Shown here in pieces: positions 50,850-62,809 of a stretch of 64,000 bases of DNA. Made by a program: the position numbers and the translations under genes. Each line of letters starts with the position of its first letter. The stretch's first letter is position 1. The stretch is from Lumbricus terrestris (lineage: Eukaryota > Annelida > Clitellata > Crassiclitellata > Lumbricidae): NCBI GenBank assembly GCA_949752735.1, contig OX457039.1, positions 23,166,830-23,230,829 on the forward strand, given 5' to 3'. The notes beneath the pieces are model-generated. The model saw nothing but the letters and a program-made list of their open reading frames with translations, made no database searches and had not been told where the DNA came from.

Positions 50850-52385
50850 ACCGCGAGCTAGACTCCTCTCCAGTCTGGTTAACTAAATCCCTTCGTCATA
50901 TTTTTGCTCCCATCCTAGTCCTGCTATAAACTGCTCGGTAATCACGGCTACTCTACCTACCTCTCACAGCTGTGGTATTATCCGTCCTCGCATAAAAAAT
51001 CAGGCTTTGACCTTTCTGGTCCTTCTAATTACCGTCCGATTTCTAATATTTCCTTCATCTTCAAGCTGGTTGAACGTGCAATTCATCGGCAGCTTTCTGT
51101 CTATGTTGAATCTAATTCTCTTTTACCTCATGTTCAGTCTGGCTTTCGCCGCCTCCACTCTACTGAAACAGCTGTTTTTAAAGTTTATAATTATATTATT
51201 TTGGCACTTGATTCTGGCTTTATCACTGCCTCGACTTCAGTTCTGCGTTTGACTGTGTCGATAATAAAATTGTCATTAAAGTCCCTGAATTGCAATTTGG
51301 TACTGCGGCCTCTGCTCTTCTCTGGATTGCAAATTTCTTAACAAATCGGACACATCTCTTGGTACAAACGCCTCCAAGTGCTTCAACATTTTTCTTGCGT
51401 CCCTTAAGGCTCCATTCTCGGTCCACTTTTATTTATGTTCTACACCTCCAACATTGTTCACATTGCTTTCAAACATGGTATCCTTATTCACCTCTATGCT
51501 GACGACACACAACTATACATCAAACTGACTGTCAAAGATATTGATAATGCTGAATCTCGCTTAATCAACTGTTTTTCTGACATCCAAACATGGTGCGCAT
51601 CCATGCGCCTTAAACTTAATGCATCTAAGACAGAACTCATCTGGTTCAACCGCCACCCGACATCTACCACTGACTTACTCCACACTGCTCTTAACCTTAG
51701 TTCAGACTTAATCCAGTTGATGTTGTCCGAGACCTTGGCGTGCTTCTAGATAATACTCTTTCTACGAAGAATCAAATCCTGTTTCTTCCATCTCAGACCC
51801 ATACGGCAAATCAAGAAAAGTCTAAACGAAAAATGTCTTCGCACACTTGTACAAGCTCTCTAGAATTGACTACTGCGACTCAGTCCTTTATGGTCTCCCT
51901 GCATCCACTCTTCAACCTCTTACCACTGAACTCCATTATTCTGCAAAGCTTATCAAAAACTTGACTCCTCGTGACCCCATCACCCCCACCCTTCGTGAAC
52001 TGCACTGGCTTCCCATTCAGGCACGTATAACTTTTAAAATCTGTCTTCTGATGTACCGAGTCCACACTAATTCATCTCCTTATTATGTGTCCTCCTTGTA
52101 ACGCCATGTTCATCTCTCAAATTCAGACGAGGACTACGATCTTCATCTCAAGGTGACTTTGTAGTCACACGCTGAGCTCGGAAATTTGGAAACCGTGCAT
52201 TTGAACTAGCTGGGCCAATTGAATGTAACAAATTTCCGGACGTTATTCGCAAATCTTCTTTATCGTTCTTCAAGAAACACTTGAAGTCTTATTTGTTTGA
52301 GATTTACTACGGGTAGACTCTCTGTTACGCGCTTTCGTGCAAGTTTCTTTTTGTTTAGGCGCGTTACAATACAATACAATACAAC
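50850..52385 (+). pseudogene. CR1-like LINE RT, decayed
   Basis: Traces in order: GPSNYRPISNISFIFKLVER (about 51020), HVQSGFRRLHSTETAVFK, then GSILGPLLFMFYTS in another frame, LIHLYADDTQLYIK (about 51483-51530, catalytic YADD) and TPTLRELHWLPIQARITFKI (about 51990-52045). The end is GGCGCGTTACAATACAATAC repeats (52350-52385). At least five frameshifts or stops. 5'-truncated. It lies in the SLC25A1 intron. Confidence 0.8.
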
Positions 52386-52417
52386 TGAAATTATAAATGA
52401 AAATTAAAAATGACAGT

Positions 52418-52700
<283 letters not shown>

Positions 52701-52715
52701 CGCTTCCTAGACAAG

Positions 52716-53987
52716 ATGGAGGAAGGCTCAATAGTCGTAAAACTTGATTTTTCCAACGCATTCAATAGTCTGTACAGAGACCGAATGCTATCCTCAGTTC
52801 TTGACACTCTACCTGAACTTCTTCCATACTGCAATTTGGCTTATGCAGAAACTTCTGACCTTATGTTTGGTTGCTTCTCCGTACAGTCCGAGGTGGGTCA
52901 GCAGCAAGACGATCCTCTCGGTCCGCTGCTGTTCTGCCTTCCTCTACAGACGATACTACTGAACTTGTCCTCCCCTTTGGTTCTTGGATACCTTGATGAC
53001 CTTACGCTAGGAGGGGTGGCAGCGGGTGTGGCTGCCGATGTGGAGACCATCGAACGCGAGTGCAGAGAAATGGGGTTGTCCCTAAACCACGCAAAATGCG
53101 AGGTAATAACGCACTCCATCGACTCGCAGTTACCTGAACCGCTCGGCCGTTTTTCAATTACTACACCGGAAAAGGCCGTTCTTCTTGTCGCTCCACTTTC
53201 CACGGTGGATGCACTTATGACCTGTATTGAAACAAGATGCCCCGAGCTATCTCTGGCCTTGTCCAGATTGGTAAGCGTCACTAAACACGACGCTCTCATT
53301 CTACTGAGATGTTCACTCAGTTCCCCAAAGCTGATGCACATCCTCCGTTCTAGTCCCTGTTCGGATCATCCTCTTCTCGAGCAATTCGATTCTCTTTTGA
53401 GATCCGGTCTGTGCTCGATTCTTAATCTATCGCTTACAGAGGACCAGTGGTTGCAGGACTCCCTCCCTGTTAAAGCTGGAGGGTTGAGTATCCGCAGGGT
53501 ATCTTCGCTTGCGCTTCCCGCCTTTTTTGCTTCCGCTGCAAGTACCCTCGCCCTCCAATCCGCCATGCTAAGCAATGTAATCATTGAAACCGACAGACAG
53601 TTTTCGGACTCGTTTGAGCATTGGTGCCTAAAATACTCTACTTCTACTCCAAATGGAGATTTTCCTCACCGGCAATCTTTCTGGGACAAACCAGTTGCTG
53701 CACAAGCAGTAGCTGAGCTTGATCACTTTCACACCAGTGATTGCCATCAAGCACGTCTAAAAGCAGTGTCAGCCCCTCATGCAAGTGATTGGCTGTTCGC
53801 CTTACCCATAAGCACTTGCGGTCTTAGGCTGGACGACGAGGCGGTTCGAATAGCTGTGGGCCTCCGTCTGGGCGCGGTCATCTGCCACCCACATAGCTGC
53901 CCGTGCGGCACTCTCGTAACTGCTGATGACTCACACGGCCTGTCATGCCGTCTTGGCCTGGCCGACAGGCCCGACATGCGGTTCTAA
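52716..53987 (+). pseudogene. RLE-type LINE RT part (423 aa)
   Basis: Residues 9-17 (KLDFSNAFN) are RT motif A with Asp11. GQQQDDPLGPLLF (61-73) is motif B, where the usual QQGDP has D for G. GYLDDLTLGG (91-100) is motif C with YLDD instead of YADD. LSLNHAKCEV (about 125) is the following conserved block. The rest (LPVKAGGLSIRRVSSLALPA, SCGLRLDDEAVRIAVGLRLG) is the thumb-like and C-terminal part of this family. It ends with a CPCG...H...C zinc motif. A frameshift at about 53945-53985 separates it from the endonuclease. The N-terminal DNA-binding fingers are missing. Confidence 0.75.
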
Positions 53988-54484
53988 ATGACCTTATCTG
54001 CAGGGGTCTCGTTCAGGCGGGCATCCCAGCAGTTAAGGAACCATCTGGTTTGTCAAGGTCGGATGGGAAGAAACCAGACGGCCTAACACTGATTCCGTGG
54101 CGCTCAGGTCGTTGCTTGACCTGGGACGTCACAGTTGCAGACACTGTGGCTCCATCTTACTTAGCCACAACCTCCATTCGGACGGGAGGCGCTGCGGAAC
54201 TGGCTGAAGCCAGAAAAAATTCTAAGTATGCACAACTGATGCAATCCTACCATTTCGTCCCTTTGGCCTTCGAAACAATGGGACCAATCAACGCCAAGGG
54301 ACAGGCATTTCTCGCCGACCTGGGACGTCTCTTGGCCCAAGTTTCTGGTGAACCAGTTACTTGTTCCAGCGCCTGTCTATCATTATTCAGCGCTTCAATG
54401 CTGTTGCATTTCACAGCACTTTTGTTCTCCCTGACCTTGACTCGGATGGCCACTTCTGAGTTAAAATTGCATATTAATATCTGA
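53945..54484 (+). pseudogene. RLE-type LINE endonuclease part
   Basis: Continues the same protein in another frame: RQARHAVLNDLICRGLVQAG, KEPSGLSRSDGKKPDGLTLI and WRSGRCLTWDVTV. The Lys-Pro-Asp (residues 43-45 of this frame) and Asp61-Val-Thr match the (R/K)PD...DVT core of the restriction-like endonuclease of R2-type LINEs. LGPINAKGQAFLADLGRLLA-like sequence (TMGPINAKGQAFLADLGRLL) then closes the protein. The frameshift makes the copy inactive. Confidence 0.7.
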
Positions 54485-54519
54485 CACCTGAGGGATTATA
54501 GATACCTAGGGTAATAAAA

Positions 54520-54522
54520 AAA

Positions 54523-54615
<93 letters not shown>
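54520..54615. repeat. (TAA)n array
   Basis: About 30 TAA triplets, the 3' tail of the RLE-type LINE. Confidence 0.9.
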
Positions 54616-54616
<1 letters not shown>

Positions 54617-54835
54617 TTGCAACCTGAGGGAAATAATGGGCATCTCATGAGCACAATGGAGTTTTGCTTCATGAAGACAATTAAAAGCAAAGCAGTCAAT
54701 GTAGAAATGAAATCCCAGTAAACTCTCAGGTATAATTAGGCCATGGTCTTACGAGTCAGTTGGTCCAAAATAGCATAAACGGTTTCGTTTGTTCTCAATA
54801 GCTCTATTGCAATTGTGTATATTTTATTGTATTAG

Positions 54836-55059
54836 GAATTCGTGGTATATATCAAGGACTGACAGCAACAATGATGAAGCAGGGAAGCAACCAAGCCATT
54901 CGTTTCTTTGTGGTCGAATCTCTGAAGGAATTATATCGTGGTCATGAGGATTCAAGCAAGCCGGTGCCTAAGCTGTTGACTGGTTTGTTTGGAGCGGTTG
55001 CAGGTGCAGTGTCCGTGTTCGGTAATACTCCACTGGATGTGGTAAAAACTAGAATGCAG
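54836..55059 (+). CDS. SLC25A1: Citrate carrier exon (start of third carrier repeat)
   Basis: Encodes IRGIYQGLTATMMKQGSNQA, IRFFVVESLKELYRG and LTGLFGAVAGAVSVFGNTPL, ending DVVKTRMQ. It holds the third-repeat carrier signature PLDVVK. It starts in phase 1 after an AG at 54834-54835 and ends in phase 0 before GT at 55060-55061. Joined to the exon at 42199, the split Gly codon restores the family sequence QQG-IRG. The next exon (continuing after TRMQ) is not in the window. No stops or frameshifts; looks functional. Confidence 0.95.
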
Positions 55060-55369
55060 GTATCAGACACATTACTGGTTCTAAATTTAAACTGTTTCTT
55101 AGCAGTGTGTCTCATCTGCTACTCTATCACATGCATATTGAAAAGGCCCCTGTTGCTGAAGGTCTCTTTGTGAACTACATGTATTTGGCTAATAATATGC
55201 TAAGATTTAAGAAAAGGTGCCATCTGTTGAAAGAAAGGTATGGCAATTCTGTGGTCTATGCTCTTACGCGACCAAGAATGGTGATTTGAGCGCATCTTTG
55301 GAGTTGGAAAATTACATGTATCTGTGTTACTTGGATGTAGTTTACATGGGTTTGAGTTTATGTGTGTGA

Positions 55370-57155
55370 AAGACTGAAGGTGTACCATCTTGCAGTAAGA
55401 AAGTTGTATGCGTGTCTGCGTTAGTTGGGCGTACGAGTATGAGAAATGCTGTATGTGTTCCATATTTGTACATGTCCGAACAGGAAAGGTTGCGCAGGTG
55501 CCACCTTGGGAGCAGAAGGTTGTCCGTTTTTGCAGTTTTTGGTCTTATCCTAATGAGAAATGCTGTGAATGCGCCGCCTTGGAAGCTGAAGTTTGTGTGT
55601 TTCCATGCCTTATTGGATTTATGTGGTTGTGAAAGTCTGAGGGTGCGACACCGTTATTTGGACTTATGCGCATGAGAAAGGTTGTGTGTGTTAGTCAGTG
55701 TGTGTGTGTGTGTTTGTGTGTGTGTGTAATATTTGGCCTTTACAATATGAGAAATGCTACACTTGTGGAATTTTGGGAAAATAAGGTTGAGCGATTCTTC
55801 AGTTTTTGAGTTTGTGTCTGCGTGAAAGTTAGAAAGAGAACCATATTGGAAATTATCGGTTGAGTGATTCATCGGTTTTTGAGTTTGTGTGTGCATGAGA
55901 GTTAGAAAAGGCCTTATCTTGGGAAAGGAAGGTTGAAGGATTCGTAATTTTGTCGGTTTTTGGACTTCTCCGTACATGAAAGTTAGAAATGGCACCATCT
56001 TGGGAATGGAAGGTTGACTTGTTCGTACGTGTAAGTTAGAAAGGATGCCATATTTTAAATCGAAGGTTGATCGATTCTTCAGTTTTTGAGTTTGTGTGTG
56101 CAAGAAAGTTAGAAAAGACACCATATTGGAAATGGCTGGCAGGACGATTCTTCAGTTTTGTGTGTGTGTGTGTGTGTATGTGTGTGTTATGTAGAAAGAG
56201 ATCTATATTGGGGATGGATGATTAAGGTTTCTTCGGTTTTTGAGTTTGAGCATGCTTGAAATGCAGAAATGACACCATATTGGTAAATGAAGGCTGCATG
56301 ATTCTTCGGTTTTTGAGTTTGAGCATGCTTGAAATGTAGAAAGGGCACTATATTGGTAAATGAAGACTGCTTGATAAAGTGTTCATTACGCTTAGCTGCA
56401 AAAGAAATATCGAAGAAATTGGCGCTTGTCTGCAATAGTTTGCTTAGTAGGCTATTGTGGAAAATACAGAATAGTTGTTATTCTTTTGGATAATTTAATT
56501 GTAGATATTGCTGATTGATGAGTATTTTCGAACATAATAGCGATTAATGATCATATTTTTGGTGCATATGCGGATATTCTCGTCTCCTGATTGGTTCGTG
56601 GCTATGGTTTGGCGCTAACTGGTTGGCTATCTCTTATGCGTGTAAGTCAAGTTTGTCTATGTAGAGGGGTGAAATGGATGGTTAGAGGGTGAGGTGAAAA
56701 GCTGTGGATGGAGGAAAGGCCGTATGTAGAGTTTCTCGCTTCCTGATTGGTCCCTCTATAGGCTTCTCGCTTCCTGATTGGCCAGCTCTTATGTGTAAAA
56801 TGTATATTTGTGTATGGGGAGGGGTGGAATGGAGGGTTAGAGGGTGAGGTTGAAGGCTGTCGATGGAGAGAGAGGCCGTATGTAAAGTTTCTCGCTTCCT
56901 GATTGGTCGCTCTCTAGGTTTCTCGCTTTCGAGTTGGCCAGCTTTGTGTGTAAAATGAATATTTGTGTGGGGAGGGGTGGGTTGGAGGGTGAGGTCGAAG
57001 GCTGTGGAATGGTGTGGATGGAGGGATGGGCCATACCTAGGGTTTCTAGTTGCCTGATTGCTCTGTCGCTGTGGTTCGTCACTCCCTGTGGTATTCACCG
57101 TTGCTTTCCTGAGTTACAGGAATTCTCGCTCGCCTAGAAGGCGCGTTTCCTATAA
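55370..57155 (-). mobile_element. Decayed half copy of FB1
   Basis: Matches FB1's right arm (33790-36540) in order: TTGCGCAGGTGCCACCTTGG (55490), the roughly 78-bp units with GTTAGAAATGGCACCATCTT (55980), and the roughly 125-bp units with GATTGG and ATGTGTAAAATGTATATTTG (56580-57050). It is clearly diverged. The termini and other arm are not seen. It lies in the SLC25A1 intron after exon 54836-55059. Confidence 0.75.
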
Positions 57156-57810
57156 TTGATGGTATTACCCGCCTATTTACCCTACTACCGAGTGCATGTA
57201 GATGGTTCCGGGCAGTTCAACACGCTCTCGAATTGCTCTTTCTATCTCTCCATCTCCTTCTCTTGTGTCCTCGTCATCCGTCCGTTCGTCGTCTTTAGTG
57301 GGAGGTTTTTTGCGTTCCCGTTCTTCCAATTAGTTCCTTCACAATTCGGTATAGTCTTCGGATATCCTCTTTCCCTGATTCCTCCGTCTTCTGGATGATG
57401 TAGTTGTTCTTATCTCTTTTGCATTTTCGTTTTGACTTCTTATCCTGTTGCCTGTACTCTCTGAGAGCCTCTTGGAATCCACCTCAGGGACGACATCCAT
57501 CTTTTCGGGCATACATTATATGATCTACCTGATTGCCTGTCCTTCCATCCAGCGATGTCCATGTCAGTTTGTGTACCTTCTTATACTCGAAGAAGCTCCC
57601 TCTAATATTGAGTTTGTAACTACCGCACAGACTCATTAGTCTTTCTCCATTGTCTGTTCTTTCTCCTTCCGCCATCTCTCCAAAACCTCGTCCCATCCTG
57701 TCCTGTCTGATCACACTTGTGCATTGAAATCCCCATCAGGATCTTCATCCATTACCCAAGCTGTTTATAGAAAGCGTCTTTCTCTTCATCATCTGGCGTA
57801 TTCGTTAGAG

Positions 57811-58658
57811 CAGAGGTCTCAAACTCAAGTCAGCATGTGGGCCGCATTTGGAAATTTTGAATGACTCTCGGGCCGCAACATAAAAATTAAGGATAATCAT
57901 GCACGTGAAACTGAAATTTGTTACATGTATGTGTCATTGCAGCCTACAATACTGTAATGATATAGCACTGTAAAATTCACATAATGTTATATTTAAGTGT
58001 AACCACAATGGTATTACAAACAAAATTGGAAAACCATTCTATCCCAATTATCGAAAAATGCGTGGGCGCTATAATTGAAGAAATTATGCTGTAATCAAAA
58101 TTTAAAATGACTAATTTTTTAAAGTATCTTTTGCAATGTTCAGAGTAATTCAACTCGAATTTAGTTTGGCCTAGAGACTCTGAGCGTTCTTAAGCATTCT
58201 AAATCTCCTAAGTCCTCTAAACCAAAGTCACCAAAATTATAGGAATAAACCTGTTAGTGCATGTCATTGTTCAAAACCAAGCAAATGGACGTTAACTTGC
58301 AAAAGTAAGCACACACGGTAGTGACATTTTTCAACTTCTCATCATCTGGGCAGATACGATTATTCCGGGGATACTATATTTTGCGACACCGGCATAAAAA
58401 CTTTGCTGTGCATTCTTCTGCTTTGGCGTTGCCGAAGGTCCACTAGCCTAGCCTATATCTGCTGTTGTGGACTCAGTGTCCAACCAAAAGGAGTAGAAAG
58501 CAGTTTAAACATTGGTTCAAATCGTAAAAGAACTGTAAAATTCTTTTAAACCGATTTCTAACTTTAAAAAAGTCAAAAACCAGGAAGCTGTTCGCGGGCC
58601 GCATTAACCGGGTTCGCGGGCCGCATGCGGCCCGCGGGCCGCGTGTTTGAGACCCCTG
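57811..58658. mobile_element. hAT MITE with perfect 8-bp duplication
   Basis: Ends CAGAGGTCTCAAACTCAAGT and the complement of CAGGGGTCTCAAACACGCGG. GGGCCGCA subterminal motifs. The octamer CGTTAGAG is at 57803-57810 and 58659-58666. No coding. A MITE 4 copy is nested inside. Confidence 0.85.
58030..58402 (-). mobile_element. MITE 4, reverse copy nested in the hAT
   Basis: Shares with 5510-5962, in reverse, CCATTCTATCCC, CTGTAATCAAAATTTAAA, TAGGAATAAACCTGTTAGTG, AGATACGATTATTCCGGGGA and the terminal GCGACACCGG. The left end is eroded. Confidence 0.7.
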
Positions 58659-59439
58659 CGTTAGAGCATATATACCTGGATTATGGTTGTGTTGAAGAAT
58701 ATGGCTTGTAGTCTTGCCGCTATTGTTCTATCACTCACTGGTTCCCAGCTCACCAGTGCTCCAGTCGCCTCCCTGTTCAGAATGATTTCTACACCTCAGT
58801 CCACCCGAATGCAGCACTGATGCTCCGTCAGATACCATCTTTCCCTCTATTGTCCATCTCATATCGGATGATCTCGCACAGTCCCAGTATATGGATGTTG
58901 TATGCCCTAGCATATATTATTGTCTGCGCCAATCTCCAGTTAATGTATAGCGATCTTATACATTCCATGTACCGACATTGGTAACATGTTTGGCTGAGAA
59001 GAGATGAGATCTCCGAGTCTCAGCTTCCGAAGTTCGTCATCTTTTTGTGATCTCCCCACTCCCTCATCTCCGCTCTTCCTATATCGATTTGAATGAATTA
59101 TCTGCGTTGTTTCTGTTGCGCAAGTTTTTTTTTTTACCTGGGTGGGTCGTAAGCCCACCGCAGAACCATTATACTTTATCCTGGCTTTGGGCAGACACAG
59201 GACACTCCAATAGGTGTCCAGTGCATTAAGCATTAAGATACATTAATGTAGTGAATGAATTGAGATGAGCAAAGAGCTTCGTTAACTCATGTGCAAAGAT
59301 ATAAGTGGCGGCACCAGCTGTACCGCAGGTCATGAAATTTAAATGTATGAAAATTTCCAAGAATTTTGGGCCGGTCAAAAGGCACGCAGGTCAAGAGTAT
59401 AACTAATGCGAGAATCCATAGATCCTCAATTGATATGGC

Positions 59440-60235
59440 GCTACATTTTTAGAAATTCTGTCAAACTGTGTGTATGAATGTGTATGTATGTGGTGATGGG
59501 TGGCAGGATTGACCGTATGGAAAAGTAGGCCACGCTGAGACAGCAGAACTTAGACCTGCTGACGTGAGCGTCTTTGCACGGCGTTGGCGTGAGGCACGCA
59601 GGAGGACGGAGACAGACGAATATGAGGAAAGAAACAGTCAAAGAGAGAGAGAGCAGGCGTAGATGCCACATTCTGCTGATGTCAATGGTGCATAAAAACC
59701 CATGACGCCGAAGACGAGTGCGCGATTCCACGACGAAGAAGACGTGAAGGACGGCCCGTGTCCCTGGTATCGAAACTGATCGGGACTTCGTGAATATATC
59801 AGATGAAGCGGTGATTATATGTGAAGGCGCGATTCCACGAAGAATATAGAACGTAGCTGTTGTGGAGCTTAAGAGTTTAGATACGGATGAAGTTAGGCCG
59901 TTAGGAGCCGAAAGGACGTCGTAAACTTGAATCGGAAAGACAAGGAGGAGGACTCTGCGATTCCGAGAAAGACGGAGAATCTGGAAGTCGGAGTTTGACT
60001 GGAACGTGGAATTGGACTAGAACTCTGGTACGCGATATGAATCGAAGCAGCGAGATAAATATTATTGTTGTGTAAGGACGGGAAAAACCCCGCGTACTAA
60101 ATTATCCGATTTCAGCAGCCGCCGTAGCTCAGGTCGTGATGTAGGAAATACGATGGTGACCGCACTCACGTCTCGAATTTGGCTAATTTAATTATATTCG
60201 CCAGATGGCAGCGGTGGCGCCTTAAGGCCGGCTTT
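59440..60235 (+). repeat. Possible LTR remnant
   Basis: Purine-rich, with TGAAGGCGCGATTCCACGA repeated twice (about 59715 as GTGCGCGATTCCACGAC and about 59822). Followed at about 60198-60220 by ATTCGCCAGATGGCAGCGGT, which resembles a gypsy TGGCAGCGGTGG primer site. No partner LTR was found. Tentative. Confidence 0.35.
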
Positions 60236-60384
60236 ATCCATTACATGTACAGTTAATGCATTATGCTTGTACGTTTTTAAAGTATTTGGAAGTGATATAA
60301 CTGATATTACTAATTTACTAATAATAAATTACTGCATCTGAGACGCCATTACCATAGTTTCACAAGTGGTACCTGTCACTAAAC

Positions 60385-60596
60385 CAGTATACTGCCAGTA
60401 CTGCACCATATGTAGTTGGCCCAGAGGTATGGAATGGCCTCCCACTTGAGCCGTGCCTGTTCCGTAGATCGCTCTCTGACACATTCTATATTCTATAAGC
60501 ACTTAGAAACTGTTCTGTTTGGTTGTGCTGGAGTCGGGAGCACCTCTGAGTAGTTTTCTTGAAGAGGAGCTATATAAAAACGTGAATGAATGATCA
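60385..60596 (+). mobile_element. L2-like LINE 3' end
   Basis: VVGPEVWNGLPLEPCLFRRS coding trace, then GGGAGCACCTCTGAGTAG, CTTGAAGAGGAGCTATATAA and GTGAATGAATGA. Confidence 0.75.
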
Positions 60597-60945
60597 AAGT
60601 ACAGTACAACACATTACCTAATAAGTACCGTATTGTACAGTAAGTGCTGTCACAGTATTAGTACAGTACATGCAGACTACAAGTACAGATAGTCTCAGTG
60701 CAGCATAGCGTAAGTGCATTGAAGTATAGCAAACACACAGTAGTAGTAGTGACAGTACTAAGTAAAAGTAGCCTACAGCATATTGCATGATCTGCCTCCA
60801 TGTAGTTCTGGAATATCATAATAGCTTGAATCTATTTTAATTAAGACAATGAAAAGAACAGTCTCAATCGAGTGGTCAAGCAATTCAGATCAACATGAAT
60901 AAAATACTAAAACCATAACAAATAAAGTACTATACATAAACATAT

Positions 60946-61040
60946 TCATTCATTTATTCCAGAATTTATAAAGCGCCTCGTTACGGGGACTACTCAGAAG
61001 CGCTCCCGACTCTAGCACGGCAAAAAGGACAGTTTTCAGT
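60946..61040 (-). mobile_element. L2-like LINE 3' tail
   Basis: Minus-strand tail GTCGGGAGCGCTTCTGAGTA, GAGGCGCTTTATAAA and AATAAATGAATGAATATG. Beyond it (61041-61370) no gene is seen. Confidence 0.7.
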
Positions 61041-61369
61041 TTAATCAAAAATATTTTAGTAAGAACCCCATGAAGTAGACATAGCTCCTGTGGAGCATAG
61101 GCATACAATGAAAATTATTATTAAATCTGCTTAATCGGTAACAAGAACTGATAGGCACACTCTATCAGGTACAAAAAGCGTTAAAAAGCCGTAAATCAAA
61201 TGGAATTATGCTGAGTACCTAAGATTGGCTATGTGCATGTCTATTGAATTAATAATACAGGATATTATCATTTAGAGCACACCACATAATTATAGTCTAA
61301 CATCGGGCGTTTACTGTGGTTGACCATTCTTCCGCACTACGGGCTAACCTATTGACTCGTCTTTCCTTA

Positions 61370-61435
61370 TGAGCCTCTGCCATTCTGCTAGAGGCGCTAT
61401 ATAAATGTATAGATACAATACAATAGTCAACAAAT
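61370..61435 (+). mobile_element. LINE 3' tail variant
   Basis: GAGCCTCTGCCATTCTGCTA then GAGGCGCTATATAAATGTAT and ATACAATACAATA: the same hairpin with an ATACA tail rather than ATGA. Confidence 0.6.
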
Positions 61436-61799
61436 TCATTCAATTATTTCCAACAATAAATCTTAAGTAAGTTTAGAAATGTTACTTAATTTTTCAGATA
61501 TACAAGTTTGTTTCATCAGTCCAATTTCCATTTAAGTAGCAAGAATTGTTTATCAATCCAGCTCCAACTTAAGAAATAATGTTTTTATCGGTAATCCCGA
61601 AGACAGCGTGCCCGTATACAAAGCAATTTGGTTGCAACGACTTAGCTAAAATAGAGTACTGAGACCTATCAGCCGCATCCCATGATACAATGCGCGCACT
61701 AAGTTAATGATCAGCGCGAGATCTAAGTAAAACAGACAGCTAATGAAATTATAAAAGAGGGAAAAAATGCAGAAAATAGGTGCGCCTGCTAAATAGGGT

Positions 61800-61930
61800 A
61801 AACTCGTCAGTGTTCCATAAACTCCTTAAAATTTGTTTGTTTCACCGTGGTTGGACTGGGAGCGTTTCTGAGTGGTTTTCTTGAAGGAGCGCTATATAAA
61901 TTCTTGAAATGAATGAATGAATGAATAAAT
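61800..61930 (+). mobile_element. L2-like LINE 3' tail
   Basis: GTTGGACTGGGAGCGTTTCT, GAGTGG, TTGAAGGAGCGCTATATAAA and GAATGAATGAATGAATAAAT. Confidence 0.75.
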
Positions 61931-62129
61931 AAGACAATACGAGTATTTTATTCGAAGGGCCTGACAGATCAAAATCGTGATATTTTTTGACAAAGTTCGA
62001 AAAAGAATCGCTCTAATATGTTGTATTCATATATAAAATAAAAACCTCACTGTGAAAAGGAGTAGACAAACATTATTAAACTTAGTTTAAAATATCTTTA
62101 ATCAATCTAGTACGATTTCAAAACATCGT

Positions 62130-62808
62130 TCATATAAACTTGTAGTAAACACTTTGGTAAACACCGGTGATGGCTGGCCTATCGGTGACTCTAGCGACAC
62201 CATCGACAGAAAAAAACTCTAGCCAAAATCCATACACATGAAAGATACGAAGTGAGGTCACCATCTTAATTCTTACATCATGGTTCGAATGGATGAGCCC
62301 TAGGGCGCAGATTGTATTTGTCAGGACGTCTATAAGAGAAAAATTTATGAAGAACATGATTTTGTCTATAACTATAGCTTTGAAGAGGGCAGCATCAGCA
62401 GTCTTAGCCATAATGTCTGCTTTTGGGGAGTCTAAGGGGAGGAATCCAGCTCGTCTGACACGTCCCAAGAACCTTTCGATGCGGTCGACCTCTCCCGCGC
62501 TCAGCAGTCCCCACCAGGCTGGAGAGGCGTACAGCAAACGTGCTACTGTAGTCGCTCGAGTGATGACATACAATGCCGGTCCAGGCATGCCATGAGCACG
62601 CAGCACGCGCAAAGCGTAGACTGATGAGGCACATGAGCTTAGGCCTTAGGGTATTGTCAACATGCTCCGAAACAGTAAGACGTTCACCGATTGTAACACC
62701 CAGTATTTTTATAGAAGTGGCTCTCTTAACTCCTGTGATGGACGACATGGAGGCCAATGAAAAAGAATTACTGTAAAAAGAGGAACTGGGCACCTCTGTC
62801 TCTTTCAC
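62130..62808 (-). pseudogene. LINE RT C-terminal fragment (CR1/Jockey-like)
   Basis: Reading from 62808: SITGVKRATSIKILGVTIGE, then SEHVDNTLRPKLMCLISLR, a frameshift near 62590, then MRVLRAHGMPGPALYVITRA, TTVARLLYASPAWWGLLSAG and RIERFLGRVRRAGFLPLDS. This is the region after YxDD and the ILGVxI box in non-LTR RTs. The last part (after about 62390) is unconserved. Confidence 0.75.
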
Positions 62809-62809
62809 T

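Larger units (their letters stand above)
52701..54500 (+). mobile_element. RLE-type LINE (R2/NeSL-like arrangement)
   Basis: One ORF2 in two frames with RT first and a restriction-like endonuclease after it, then a 3' UTR ending in TAA repeats (54520-54615). 5'-truncated. A second, antisense fragment of the same family lies at 46926-47281. Confidence 0.75.
57160..59030 (-). pseudogene. RTE-type LINE endonuclease, split by a hAT
   Basis: The minus strand gives, from 59030 downwards, ILGLCEIIRYEMDN and then SGGLRCRNHSEQGG (decayed), and beyond the hAT (57803 downwards) NTPDDEEKDAFYKQLG, MGRGFGEMAEGERTDNGERL, HKLTWTSLDGRTGNQVDHIM. These are RTE-clade endonuclease motifs (DFN region and the R-x-x-NQVDHI box). 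The RT is absent from this copy. The hAT at 57811-58658 interrupts it. Confidence 0.7.

Noticed and set aside
54871..55173. The open frame continuing past 55059 as SLC25A1 coding
   Set aside because: Family similarity stops at TRMQ exactly at a GT donor, and the residues that follow do not match any carrier.
59551..59731. 96-aa minus frame with hydrophobic stretches as a membrane protein
   Set aside because: No family resemblance. It lies in a region that looks like an LTR remnant.
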